Below, in pieces: positions 25,316 to 38,900 of a stretch of DNA of 64,000 bases; position 1 is the stretch's first letter, and the number at the start of each line of letters is the position of its first letter. The DNA is from Silurus meridionalis. Lineage: Eukaryota > Chordata > Actinopteri > Siluriformes > Siluridae. Below the pieces are notes generated by a model, which was given only the letters and a program-made list of their open reading frames with translations, was not told the origin of the DNA and ran no database searches. The stretch lies in contig NC_060892.1 of the NCBI RefSeq assembly GCF_014805685.1, positions 2,222,490 through 2,286,489 of the forward strand, read 5' to 3'. Made by a program: the position numbers and the translations under genes.

Positions 25316-25439
25316 TTTCCACCCAGGGACTAAATCTCAAATGCCTCCTTTTTTCTCTTGGATAAGGAAGTGCACTACCTAGTGGACGACATGATGGTTT
25401 CTACCTACTATGTAGTGCACGATGAGGTGAATAAGCAGC

Positions 25440-25963
25440 TGTTTGGGATTGGACCCAGATCCTGTTTCCACAACGCCGGAAGTCGGCTTCAAAACGGGGC
25501 GCGTTTGGTGGGCGGGGCTTGAATAGTAAAGGCGTGGCTTAGGCTTGAGATCCAAGCGGTAGGAGCCATCGCGGCTCATCATATGTAACTTTTCTTGGTT
25601 ACAAAGTATCGCATTGTTACAATTATTGGTATTTTATTGACGCGAGCTGATGTGATCAAGACACGTGGTTCCTGGACCTCCTGATAAAAGCAGACGCATC
25701 TGGAGGGAGGAGAGAAGAAAGGGGGGATCAGACCTTCAGCGGCAAAAAAGTTAGTGAGTAATGAAAGCAGCATGGAGCTCCTGCCACATCCCCCCTGCTG
25801 AGGATCTGGAGTTCTTCTGACCATAAACCACGTCTCTGCTTTCTCCAAGCTTGGAGTTTGGAACCCAGACGTTAAACAGGAGGGAAAACAAATCAGCCGG
25901 ATTATTCATCTGGTTGCGACCAGGTCGTGGGTCCGTCTTTTCTTCCCGAGTTCAAGTTGGTCG
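25440..25963 (+). promoter_or_regulatory. ptk7 promoter and 5' UTR with two upstream ORFs
   Basis: A non-repetitive region with an inverted CCAAT box (ATTGG, 25448-25452), an ETS-type site CCGGAAGT (25476-25483) and a GC box GGGCGGGGC (25510-25518) within 71 nt; no TATA box at a matching distance. Downstream, before the main ATG, two short overlapping frames start at 25761 (stop 25818-25820, 19 codons) and 25772 (stop 25799-25801, 9 codons). They are upstream ORFs if transcription starts left of them, as the promoter motifs suggest. The exact start site is unknown. Confidence 0.6.
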
Positions 25964-26048
25964 ATGTTGATGATGATGAAGAAAGCCCACCAGCAGGAAA
26001 CCCGGACACACTCTGCTGCTGTGTGCTTCATCACGCTCCTGTTCCAAG
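25964..26048 (+). CDS. ptk7: ptk7 exon 1 (signal peptide)
   Basis: First ATG at 25964, in frame with three more ATGs (25970, 25973, 25976). It encodes [20 protein letters not shown] then CFITLLFQ; with the first residues of exon 2 (AFCVESAS) this makes a basic start, a hydrophobic core and a likely cleavage region. Donor 'caag|gtatga', phase 1, joins exon 2 exactly. Supported by the phase match and by promoter-like sequence upstream. Confidence 0.82.
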
Positions 26049-29000
26049 GTATGACCATGATTTCATGATTTGTGTATCTGCATATCAATGCTGAATCCAT
26101 CTGCTCTCAGCTTGTAGAGCTGCACTTGGGACAACCTGAAGATCATTTATGATGATCATTGAGAACTTTCCTTCCTTCCTTTACAGTTCATCTCCATTTA
26201 ATGTATGAGATGATTCTTCCATGGAACAAACTCAATGGCTTGATGTTTGCAGTGTTTCCAAAACACCTGAAAGCTTTTGTGTTTTTTTTTTGCCATTTTA
26301 GGCCACCTTTCCTGCCTACAGGCTTCTGCTTTGGCTGGAATAGTTTGGCTCAGAATAGTTGTGTAATTCCTGGGTAATTCTGCATGTTTTATTTCTACAG
26401 GAAGCGTAGTTGTTAGGGTGGGGGTGGGGGTGGTGATTCCTCACTAATGTATGATGCATAAACATGAAAGTGGATTAAAGTCACCAGTGGGATTCTGTTA
26501 CCAACCGGTTTGTCCTCTAAACCAAAAGACACTCATCTGCCTGATTGCATGTCGTGGAAACGGATCAAAGTGCGTCCACGTGTGGGTCTTCAGACATTGA
26601 CTCGGTTTCGAATACTTTCACGATCGGAAGAGTGAAAATATCTAAATGGGATCCAGAGACGACTCTGTGGTCTTCTGGCCTAAGCAGGATTTTCGAATGT
26701 TTACACTGGTTGACTCGGTGCTGGCGAACTCAACAGTCTCTTTTATGACTCTGGCGAGCGAATGGAAGCGGCCGGGGATTGATGCCAGACTCCACACTGC
26801 TGTGAGTGTATTCCGCATGAGACCGAGGGTCTCCTTACTTTCTCCCTGATCTCCGTAAGAAGCAAGATGAGCTGCAAGGACAGTGGGTGTGAAAACTGAG
26901 TGCGGCCTTCTTCAGACTGCTGAATACTGAATGCTCGGTCTGCGTGCTGCATCCCGGGGGACCTGGCTACGGTGGAGCAGGGAGGGAAAGGGATGACGCT
27001 GTGTGTGGGGGTGGAAAAGAGGACGCTGTGTTGTGTAGGGCTGAAGTATTCCTCCAGGGCTCACTGAGGAAGTAGTGTAAAATTTGCATGGGTGCCCGAA
27101 AGATAAAAGCATGTACTTCGCAGGTACTTGAAGACCCTGGCTGGTGTTTACGAACACCGGGGGAGCCGTCACACTTCTTTGTTGTGTTAATTCCAAAAGG
27201 TCTGGGGAAAACCCGGGTCCTCACAATGGTCAAATAAAGGTGCGGGTTGTGAGGACCTGTGTTTTATATTTCCCCATATGGGCTACTTTTATATACATTG
27301 GGTATGTGTGGGATTCTGTATTTCACAGTAATCGTTCAGATTGCAGGGAATTTTCTTCATCTTGAAGATACCAACCCACAGAACTCCAGGGTTCAATGTT
27401 TTTAAACTCTAAACGTCACGTCCCTTTGAGTGCTGAAAAAGTTTCTGGTTCCAAAGTTCCCAGAAGAGTTTCCCAGGATAGAATTACAAAGCGCTTCAAT
27501 ATCCAATCCTTGAAAAAAAAAAAAAAAGCCTGTGTCATTAAAAGCAGGCTGAGAGTTTTTTCTTAAAGAATCCGTTTGGCAGTCGGATGGTAGTTCTGGT
27601 GGGAGTTATTTGGAAATGAAATCTGGAAGTTGTCCTCTACCACAGCGCCGCGTAGAACCCCAAAATCCACATAAAAACTGTTTCAGAGAATCGTTTTCAA
27701 TATAATTTGTAGTTAAAACCTCATGAAAAGATTAGATGGAATAAACACTTTTACAGTCACAGACCCCTGGAAAGGAAACCCCCAGTTTTATGATTCTTTT
27801 TGTTTGTTTGGATTTTTTTTTAAAGAATTGCAGGAAGTCTGAACAAGATTATAATCTAAATCATGAAGCAAAATGAACTGAACATTAAATCCCAAAAGTC
27901 TTTTGTGTACTTTTCTGGCCACAAGCTTTAGGATGTCAAGTTGCAACAGTCTCCAAAGACAGAATTTTGACTCTGAATACACGTTATTTTTGTACGATTA
28001 AGGAGTTTTATTTGAAGCACTTGGTGAGCAGTAAGGGAACGAATCTTTCACGAAATTGCTGGAAAAGTTTTGAGCTTGGTCTTTACAAGATCACTCAACA
28101 CTTCCTGTTTTCAGGAACACTAGGTGGTCCTTTTGTTGAATGATTTTAGTTTCAGAACTCCCACTGAAAACGAAGTCAGTCTTACGGGTGAGTGAACAGG
28201 GTACACGATTATCACTGTATTTATAGATACCTTTTTAAATTATATCTTGGAATACATGGGTGCATGGTAGTTCAGATGGTTGTTTTGTTACCTCAAAGAT
28301 CCAAGGTTTCATTCTGATAATAGATCATGTTTTTGTGGAGTTTTCCCTCTGTCTGCTTAAACTTCATCCTATTTTTTTTTCCAGGGTTTCCTGTGTGAAA
28401 GTTGTTTGTGGGTGATGCCATGTGAAGGACACCTTCATGTTTCTTATCTCTACCTGAGAAATCTCAATTTGTAATTGCTACTTGGAGAATTGGGACAGTC
28501 TCCTTTGTTAATTTTCTAAGTGAGGATATTAAAGTGGATATGCTGATGTCCGTTTTATCACGAGAAGTCGTCGATACATCATGTTTTGGCTATAAGACAG
28601 CACTGATGGTTGATCCTGAAACTACCAGCAAAAAATTATACCGTTAGTTTTTCCGGGTTGCGTTATACAGTACGAGAGCAGCCTCTAGAGGTGAATCACT
28701 GAAGCCATGTGCTGTTTATATAAAGTGTCTTTTTTTTTTTTTTATTTAATATATATATATTTTTTAAATGTCTCTTTTTCTTCTCAGTTTGAATGCCTCT
28801 TTTTCCCCCTCAATTTTTATTAATATAATGAATATATTTATATTTATTTCATTTAGCACATTTTCATGGTTCAGTATTTTTTGTTTTGTTTCTTTACTTT
28901 TGTAATCATGTAAACAGTTAAATTTTACATGGGTGGTTAGTTTCTTTTATAATTTTTTTTATCCAGTGTCTATTTTAAAAATTGGTGAATCGGTTAACAG

Positions 29001-32000
29001 CAAGTACGATCCGACCTAGCTATCGGTTGACCTCTGTTTATCATCACTCGTCATGCAGGCATTAGTACTTTTACAAATAGCTAGTTTGTTGATAATAAAT
29101 GGTGAAGTTCATGCTTTTTTTCACGTGTAATGGTTGCGAGTTACGTGATTCCTGGTTGCGCAGACGATTTCAAAGACTGTTTTTTGTGCATTCGGCTATA
29201 AGCCTGAAAAAATGAATGTTGACACTCGGCTGTAATTTTACGCTCGATGTAGAGACGTCCTCATGGTTATAAAGATGGATTGTTCTCTGTGCTGCTGCCA
29301 CCTGTCATTCCCTGATTATATTTTCAACAGCAGAGCACAGATTGAGAGGGAGAGAACGGGGCATGTGCTTTGGCTAATAGCAGTCATGCTAATTGAGGAA
29401 GCAGCTGTTTTGTGTGTTGGGGTGTGTATGGTGTCTTACAATGTACCATAATTTTATGCTACATAGTGAGAAGTTATTATTAGCAGAACGATACTTGATA
29501 TAGTATGCGATTTGAATGTTTGAATGTCAGCCACACATGAGTTTGAGCATAATCCCATTCCATAGTGTGCCAATCTTCGCTGTTATAATGACCTCCAATC
29601 TTCTGGGAAGATGTTCCACTAAATTTTGTGGAGATTCATTCAACCACAAGGGTGGTAGTAAAGTCAGGTAAGCTCAGAAGGCCTGGGGTTCAGTAGGGTT
29701 TTTAATTCGGAGCTTTGTAGCAGGCCACTCAAGATCTTTCTCGGTTTCCATTTTTTAACAACGTTTTCACTAAATTGCCATTAGCTGTGAACATGTGTCG
29801 CCTTTGGTGATTGACATGTTCTCAGGACTGGCTGCACGTAGTCTCCTGATCTACCTTGATCTTGAGCAGGACAATAAAGAATAAATAACTCCTCAATTCG
29901 CTCAAGTAGAAGTGCAGAAACATGTATTTTAAAAGACTCTGGTAAAAGGTGAAGTTCTGACTGCACTTTTTCACTCAGGTTAAAGTAAAGAAGTTTGGGC
30001 TCTGACGTGTACTTCAGTAAAAAGTAGTGATTATTACTACCTTTTTTAGTGTCACGTTGGTAACTGAACCCCACATCATATTAATATATTAATACAAAAT
30101 AATTTCATATGTTCTCTAATGAATGTATCCAGCCAGAAGATCCACCATATAGAACACATGCAGAGAAAAGATGATGATCAGGTGATCAGGAATGTCTGTT
30201 CTCAGTCACTCACGTCTCATCCACCTTAACCCCAGACTTCTTACTGCCTTCTGACTGCTCATTGTGAGCTTCATAAACTAGTCTACGTCCTGGGTGTGTG
30301 AGAGACAGAAAATAATACACAACAAGTGGTAGATTGAAAAAGCCACACAATGACAAGAAATAAGTTGAAAGTCTACAAATAGATTAAAACTAAAGTAACG
30401 AGTCTGGTTTAAAAATGTAAGAAAGAACAGATATTTGTGTTAATAATTTACTGAACGAAAGTAAAGAGTTGTCTGAAAAATGAAAGTACTGATTTCAGAA
30501 AAATATACTTAAGTGCAGTAGCAAAGTATTTGTAATGCTACCACTTCGAGAGATGTCCTAAACATATTCCTGACTGGTACAGATGCTAGCATAGACGCTT
30601 AGCCAAGCCCTGTTCCAGACCCTGTGCAGTCGGGGATGGTTCCACATCAACAGCCTAAAAATTAGTGAGCAACCCAAAACCTAGGGTGGATTTGGGCTGT
30701 TATTAATATCAACAGTCTGCTTCAGGCTACAGGCTGGACCACAGGCTGCATGAAGAGTTTTGCCTTTTACTGCAAACTTCACAATGATGGAACAGTAATG
30801 AATGGACAGGTTTCTTCCTCATGCTATTTTTCCGTTACCAAAGATTTTTACAGCATTTTTTTTACTGACCAAGCTCCAGCATGTACAACTTTCATTTGGT
30901 CTGAAAACCAAACGAAGTCATACTGGGAGAATATAAAAATTCCAAAAAAATATATGTTGGGGGTATGGGGTTGTTCTGCTTCTGATTAAACTGCTCTTGA
31001 CTTTAGCAGAGTGTATGTAAGCATTTAGATCTCCGAATGGTGAACGTTTTAAAAGAAGCATGTGTTTGTGCACCATGTGGTGCGCCAGTTCTGTTTAATG
31101 ACCACATGTTCTTTTGCTTTTATATGACCACGTACTGCAGTCATGGTTAACGAGTCCTATGAAATGTCTGCTCATACAGGTATGGATTCAACATAAGGTT
31201 TAATTGTCGGCGGGAGAATGTAGGAAAAGGGTGAAATAGACTGTCTGTGTAGATCGTGGTTACTTTTTTTTTTTACTGTACACTATTACTACGCGATAAC
31301 CTGTGGAGCAGTGGTAGAGGACGGAGGGGTCTGCAGAGCAGTGTAGTGGTAGAGGACGGAGGGATGTTGTACATTAGAGATCAACATAAGCATGTCATAT
31401 TAACAATGTGAGAAGTCAAACACAGTTGATTGTCCCTGGTTACCACATGGTTGTGTGCAGTGTTGTGTAGACCGTGGTTACTTTTTTACTGTACACTATT
31501 ACTACGCAATAACCTGGGAAGCAGTGGTAGAGGACGGAGGGGTCTGCAGAGCAGTGTAGCGGTAGAGGACGGAGGGGTCTGCGGAGCAGCGGTAGAGGAT
31601 GGGAGGGGTCTGCGGAGCAGCGGTAGAGGACGGAAGGGGTCTGAGCAGCGGTAGAGGACGGAGGGGTTCATGGAGCAGCAGTAGAGGACGGAGGGGTTCA
31701 TGGAGCAGTGGTAGAGGACGGAGGGGTCTGGAGCAGCGTAGAGGACGGAAGGGGTCTGAGCAGCGGTAGAGGACGGAAGGGGTCTGCGGAGCAGCGGTAG
31801 AGGACGGAAGGGGTCTGCGGAGCAGCGGTAGAGGACGGAAGGGGTCTGCGGCGCAGCGGTAGAGGACGGGAGGGGTCTGCGGAGCAGCGGTAGAGAACGG
31901 AGGGGTCTGCTGAGCAGCGGTAGAGGACGGAGGGGTCTGCAGAGCAGTGCAGCGGTAGAGGATGGGAGGGGTCTGCGGAGCAGTGGTAGAGGACGGGAGG

Positions 32001-35000
32001 GGTCTGCGGAGCAGCAGTAGAGGACTGAGAGGTCTGCGGAGCAGCAGTAGAGGACGGAGGGGTCTGTGGAACAGTAGTAGAGGATGGAGGGGTCTGCAGT
32101 AGAGGACGGCGGGATGTTGTACAGGAGAGATCAACATAAGCATGTCATATTAACAATGTGAGAAGTCAAAGACCATTGATTGTCCCTGGTTACCACATGG
32201 TTGTGTGCAGTGAATGAAGGTAAGATCAGAGTGTTGTCCATAGAGATAACAAAATCATGGCATAGCTTTGCATCACCATGGATGTCCAGCAATTCAGTTT
32301 TGATTTTGATGGTATTAGGGAGTTTTACATGAGTTTACAGATATCCCTGATTCCCACAAAGCACCTGACTGGCCAGTACCTCTGTGATTGACAGAGGATT
32401 GTGATCTGTATTGGGACACCTGCCTTTTCCAGCTTTATGTGGTTCTTTATCAAAACTGGCACCACAAAATTGGAGGATCACAATTGTACAGTGTGTCTTT
32501 GGACAAGGTAGCATTAAATTTTCCGTTCCCCTGAACTAGAAGGACCCAAACCTGTTCCAGCATGACAGTGGCCCTGTGCACAAACCCACTCCCATGGGTT
32601 AGAGTGGAAAATATCCTGCTATATTGCACTGAACTCAACCGTATTGAAAATGATGAATGCACCCCAGGCTTCCTCACCTACATCACCTTACTAACACGGT
32701 TGTGGCTAAATGGATTCAAATCTCCACAAAATCTAGTGGAACATCTTCCCAGAAGAGTGGAGAAAAATATATATATATATAAAAGGAAATAAAGGACTAT
32801 ATGTGGAATTGGATGTTCAGGAAGTACATACAAATGTTATGTTCAGGTGCCCACAAACTTTTGTTCATCTAGTGTGTCAGGCTATGCGAAATTATAATTG
32901 TGAGAGTATTATTTTTTTCGGTCTCAGTTTCGGTTAAGAATGAGTCATGGCGAGATGAGCTGTCATTGTAATGTTTAATTGTCTCTAGCAATGAGTCATT
33001 ACATGAGTCTCCATTGAGGAGCTTGGATATAACTGCTTTTTTTCTGTGCTGGGATTAGACAATATTGTGTGATCAGTGAGTTGATTGATCTCTACAGCTT
33101 TTTTCTTTTTTGATAAATTGTACATTAGGCAATCTTTACCGCTAATAAACGTTTATAATATTGGTATTAACTTTACTTCAGAGGTGTCATTTATTTTCCT
33201 GTAGTTTGGTTTATTTTAGGGATTCTTGTTAGTTATAACTGTAAATGCATTTATATCGAAGTTCATATAATTTAGTGATTCATTTATTATATAGAAACAT
33301 TAAAGCGCCACTCTGCGTTTACAGCATATGCTTTGACATAAAAAAGGTATGTATGTGGATTATCATAGCTTGGACATGCCCACTCCTGCCCATTAATTCA
33401 TGAGAGAACGAGATAAGAATACAACAGATTTCTTTCTTTCTGAGTTTTTATAGTACAAGTGTGGTGTGTGTGTGGAAAAGAAAAAAAATCTGTAGTCAAG
33501 TGAATTCATATCGCAAAGTTATAGACGTTTTGTATGTTGCTAATCTACATGTAAGGATAGATAAAGAAAGATAGACAAATGCCTAATCCTTTATGGACAA
33601 AAGTTTTGGGACACTCGAGTTTTCCAGCCATATGTGTTTCCTCACAAAACTGCTGAATGAATCAAACCAATTTAATGGTCAGGTGTCCACAAACCTTTGT
33701 CCATATAGTGTAGGTTACTGTTGCTTCTCCCTAGCCAGAGGGATGAGAGGGTAGCTGCTGCATATTTATCTTGAATGTATCGTATTGTTGGTTGTGATAG
33801 AGTATCTGCAAGAGTGAAAGGAAAAGTTTATAGGACTGTGGTGAGACCCGAGATGTTGTATGGTTTAGAGACAGTGGCATTGAGTAAAAGACAGGAGGTT
33901 GAGCTAGAGGTAGCAGAGCTGAAGATGAGATTTTTGTTGGGAGTGACGACGATGGACAGGATTATAAATGAGTTTATTAGAGGGACAGTGCATGTAGGAC
34001 GTTTTGGAGACGAGATTGAGATGGTTTGGACATGTGCCGAGGAGGGACATGGGGTATATCAGTAGGAGAATGCTGATGATGGAGCCACCAGCAAGGAGGA
34101 AAAGAGGAAGACCAAGGAGGAGGTTAACAGATGTGGTGAAGGAAGACATGCAGGTAGTCGGGTTAAAAGAGGCAGATGTAGAGGACGGGGGGGGTATGGA
34201 GACGGATGATCCACTGTGGCAACCCCTAATGGGAGCAGCTGAAAGATCGTATTGTTGGCAATGCATCGAAATCACATTAGCCACAGTTATGGAGATGCAA
34301 ACCCCTGGTAAAAATCCTTGACTGGACAATAAATGTAATTTATACAGTAGCTCTATTTTGATTTCATTGCTTGTGTTTTTAACTGATTGGCCACCAGCGC
34401 ATGACAAACCTTTTGAGACGATTACACTCATAGTTGCCATCATCGTAATCCTTTGATGTGATGGAAAATCTCAACATTTCATACTTTCTCATTTATACGG
34501 CTAAACCCGAGCTAGTGTTTGGCAGCTGTGTACTGTGATGCGGTTTGGCTAGTCAGTCAACTAAGATGTGTCTTTAATTTATAATGTCATGTTGTGCAAC
34601 TTTTAATGCCTAAAGCAAATTCATAAAAAAAAATATTTAGATGGATCTAATAATGGTATAAGGACAAATTATATAACGCTTTTGTCCCACGTTTGAACTT
34701 TGTTGGGGCTGCTCTTAAGAATGAGTGTTCGGTGTATCAGGGGTTGTTTGGTGCCAACACAAATATGATATTTGTGCCTTTTTTTTGAGAGGAAAGGTGG
34801 GGTGGAGAGATCATCTCAACAATACAAGCCCTGAGAAGCAGTTAATTACACCACATTCCATTAACATCTCTGAGTGTGAGGACATGGTGGGGGTGTAAGT
34901 GGGCCTCCTGCGGGGTATGTGGTGTGAAAAGAACGCGTGAACACCTCTTCATACTGGAGCTGGCTTGGCACATGGATCTCACATGTAGAGTACGGATCAG

Positions 35001-35773
35001 ATTAGCCAGATTAGATGAGCTGCATTTGTTCACACTAAGAGTCCAGGAAACCGGGGTGGGGGTTGTGGGGGAGACCAAGGGGTGGTCTTGAATCCCCAAA
35101 GGGCAGAAATTGATTTCTGAAGCTCAGCCAGAAAACATACTTCCCCTCTTTTAGCCTGTAGTAGAACTATAAACTTGCCCATTCCCAGGACCCTGCTGGC
35201 ATGGACCCCACGGAGATCTCCCCTCCCCCCCTGCTCTTATAGACTGTGTACTATAAACACCAAGAGGCTTGGGCTTTTTCCCCCCTTTTTGCTACCCATT
35301 CATTCAGCTAATAAAGCATGGTGTAGGATTTCCACCCGTGTTGAGGTGTAGTTTAACCTTCTAGGACTACATGTGAATAGAAGTTGTTGCTTGGAAATGG
35401 GGTAGATCGTGCCATTCTGTGTTGTGGAGGCTGTACCCTTGACAGTGGCCTTTGCTAAAGGGGGAAGAGAAGGGGGAAAAAAAGGAATCTCTTTGTTTCT
35501 CGTCAACCCGGCAAATCAATCTGTCTGCTGCTCTTGTTTGTATGGTAACGTGCACACTTGAGGCCACAGGATATTTTTTGGCAAATAGCGCTTGATCTGT
35601 GGCTCACAGGTGGGAACAAGAAGAAAGATGAGAACTGCAAGGAAAAAGGGAGGGGAAGGGAGGTCATAGGACCACTTGACTAGTCATATTGAGTGCGATA
35701 TTCTCTCTCTCTCTGTATGTGTATGTGTATGTATGTGTATATATGTATATGTGTATGTGTATGTATGTGTATA

Positions 35774-35848
<75 letters not shown>

Positions 35849-35854
35849 ATATAT

Positions 35855-35942
<88 letters not shown>

Positions 35943-38900
35943 ATTATATAGCAGTAATTGTAGTAATTTTGCACGTCTGGCACTGCCCCAAGATCTGTGA
36001 TAAAATCAGCCCCCTTGAGCACAACATTAAGCCTGAATCTTGAAATATTTCTAATAACTGTACATGCTCACTGCATAGGGTATGACATCATGGTATTTTA
36101 GAACATGCATAATGATAATCTGGACCCACAGCAAAGATTTACCATTTTACTCAACTTGAAAAAGTAGACATCAACGGAATGTCTTTCCTGATCCCATGCA
36201 TCAGCCACCCTGAGCTGTTATTTTTTTATTATTTTATTTTATTTTTCTAACCATAAACAGCTTGACTATCCTTTTGCAAATTTGTGTTCTTCATATATTC
36301 CTCATAGGTTCTGGCCTTTTCTGACCTTTGATAAAGATACATACATCATAGACATGTGTATGGAAAAAGTGTCCATCAGGCCACATAAATAATATTTCTC
36401 CCACCTACGATATCACAAAAAACCCTAGTAAAATAACATGAGATGAAATGTTCTTGCACTTGACATGACTGTAATCAGAGAGGATTTACTTTCTTTAATC
36501 ATTGCACTCCCCCCTCACCCACCCCAGATATCAAGTTACCCTCCTGTTGTGCCTGGCAGCTCCCTCTTTTTTATCCCAGGAGGACATCCCTGCTCTATTG
36601 TCTCTGGAGTTTGATATGCACATCCAAGGCGTTTCGAAAAGACACCTGTTTAGCCATGTCCATGTGAATATGACTTTTCTGATTGGAGGAACAGCTGGAA
36701 AAACAAGCCACTTCCTTCCCTGGATGGGTCCCCACTGCTTGGTGGACAATGGGGTGCCCAGAAAATACCCTTGATTGGGCAGGGACGTATTAGGCAGAGA
36801 TTGTTGTTAGTTCATGGTGGGGCTGTTAATTCTTTTTTTTTTTTTCTGTGTTAAGTTACTATCAGGGAGGCCAACAGCTGGATGTTATAGGTTTGTTATT
36901 AGGTGTTTGCCAAATCTTTCACACATGTGCCGCTGACGGAGCTGGCTGCTAATTCCTCTGGTGAGATTTTGGGCATAATGGATATATTTTGGTGTTCTGG
37001 ACTCTTTGGGTCTGTATAAGCATTAAATATTTATACAGCCAAGCTGTTTTTAGGTAATTCTTTTAATTTAAAATATTACAATTTTGTTCACTTAATACTA
37101 ACTTGTCCAGAAAACCAAACATTTATACAAGTAGTATTCAATACCCATCTAACATGTAGGCATTTGCTCTATAGTGTCTATTGCTTGTTTTTTTTTATAA
37201 AGATCTGAAAAGTCTGGAAAATAAAAACAATGGATTCCCAAACTATAAAATGTGGAAATTAAAACTTATTTTGGGAAATTAGGAAGATTCTGTAGTCAAT
37301 AAATGGTGTGTTCACTTGATTTATGCTTGAGATGGGAAGACCAACACACTATATGCTTGGCAACTAACAGATATGGAAACCAGACTAGAATAGGACATAG
37401 TTGAAATGAGACAAACATAAAAGATTTACCTCAGAATAATCAAAGTTTAATTTATATCAACATTGAACAAAAGTATCAACATTTACTTTAAATATCCATG
37501 TTTTTCAGAAATATAATTTAACTATAAAAAATATAAATTTTTCTCAGAAATACAGAAATGTACATCAGGAATATTTTTATTTACTTCAAAAATATAGATT
37601 TCTATATTTCTGAGGTAAATTTCTATATTTCTGAAGTGAATTTCTATATTTCTGAGGCAAGTTTCTATATTTTTGTGGTACATTTCATAATGATGAGAGA
37701 TTTCTATATTTCTAAGGTACATTTCTCTCAACACTATGAAATATAGAAACTTACCTGAGAAAAATAGAAACTTACCTCAGAAATATAGAAATTTACCTCT
37801 GATATATAGAGGTTTACCTAATAACAGATTACCTTGTATGCATTGCCAATGACTTAAATCTCTGTGTGACTAAAATAAAGTACTAAATTTATAGACATGT
37901 TTTCAGTTTTAATAGTGTAGTGACTGACAAAGTCTTTGCTTTTCTTCAGGAAGAAAGGTTTAAAACCCTGCATATCGTGTCAACTGTAGTGAAGCTTTAA
38001 CCGGAATACCTTGTTCACAAGCTCATGGTCTCAACCAGACAGATGGTATTCATCAGAGGGGTCTCAGTGTTAAATATGAGCCCCTTAATACATCCTTGTT
38101 CCCAAGCAATCATCCCTTTACTGCTCCTGACTTCCTTTTTCTGTGGGCAGCAAAATAAATGGATCTTGTATGAAATTGCAGTTAAAGACAATATAAAGCC
38201 ACAATTTTAAAGGCTGTAAAAACATGTCAGTATACATTTGACCACCAGGTCACCTTGGGTATCTGGTTTATAGGATCTTCTTTACACATATAAATCAGTA
38301 GATTAGAGTCAGTCAGTCTTGAATTTAAGATTAAAACAACGAATGAATCAGCTTCAAGCCATTTCCTCTGAACGCACTATAAATGCTGCAATTTGTCAGT
38401 TACTGATCTGATCTTTGCCTTCAGAGGCATCTGCTGTCTTAGAATTTTAAGTTTATTCCCCACTATTTTTCACCCATTTTACACAAAGTCAATAATCAAG
38501 TCATGTCAAGAAGCTTTTATTGTCATTTTTAACCATAAAAAGGACACCGTGAAATGAGCCAATGTTCCTCCACAACCCTGGTGCTACATGAAAGAACATA
38601 AAGCGTCATCACACGTCATAGAGCTACATAACACAATATAGTTACATAACCGAACACGGCGCTATGGACTAAATTAAGTGTCTTAGCTACATAAAGTGCA
38701 TTGTGAGCAACAGTGCAAACAAACAACACAAGACAGTGTGGGACAGATACAAAAGTCACAAAATAGTGCAAACCAATAAATTTACTGTATAATATACAGT
38801 ACAGTGTGCAAAAGAGAAAACTTTTCCTCAGACTTTCTCACTAGTGTCGTTTGTTTGTTTGTAGGAAATGAGTACCGTATTTTTCAGACTATAAGCCGCT

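Larger units (their letters stand above)
26049..31245. other. ptk7 intron 1, left part; no gene seen
   Basis: Mostly AT-rich sequence without recognisable exons. Contains a hAT-like repeat (28.6-29.03 kb), a family A fragment (29.56 kb) and a copy of the 3.2-kb repeat (30.0-30.5 kb). The 26.5-27.3 kb part is non-repetitive and GC-richer, but no frame there has exon-like borders. Confidence 0.5.

Noticed and set aside
26545..27233. Several 60-94 codon open frames on both strands after ptk7 exon 1
   Set aside because: They overlap each other on opposite strands and none shows domain or splice evidence.
31502..32143. 213-codon open frame on the minus strand rich in Pro, Leu and Ser
   Set aside because: It is the translation of a ~30-nt minisatellite; similar open frames exist in other phases and there is no start or splice context.
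35676..36043. Tyr/Ile-rich open frames on both strands
   Set aside because: Produced by (TA)n and (TATG)n repeats.
36502..36774. 90-codon open frame in ptk7 intron 1
   Set aside because: No domain recognised, a reading frame is open on the opposite strand too, and no splice or promoter context.
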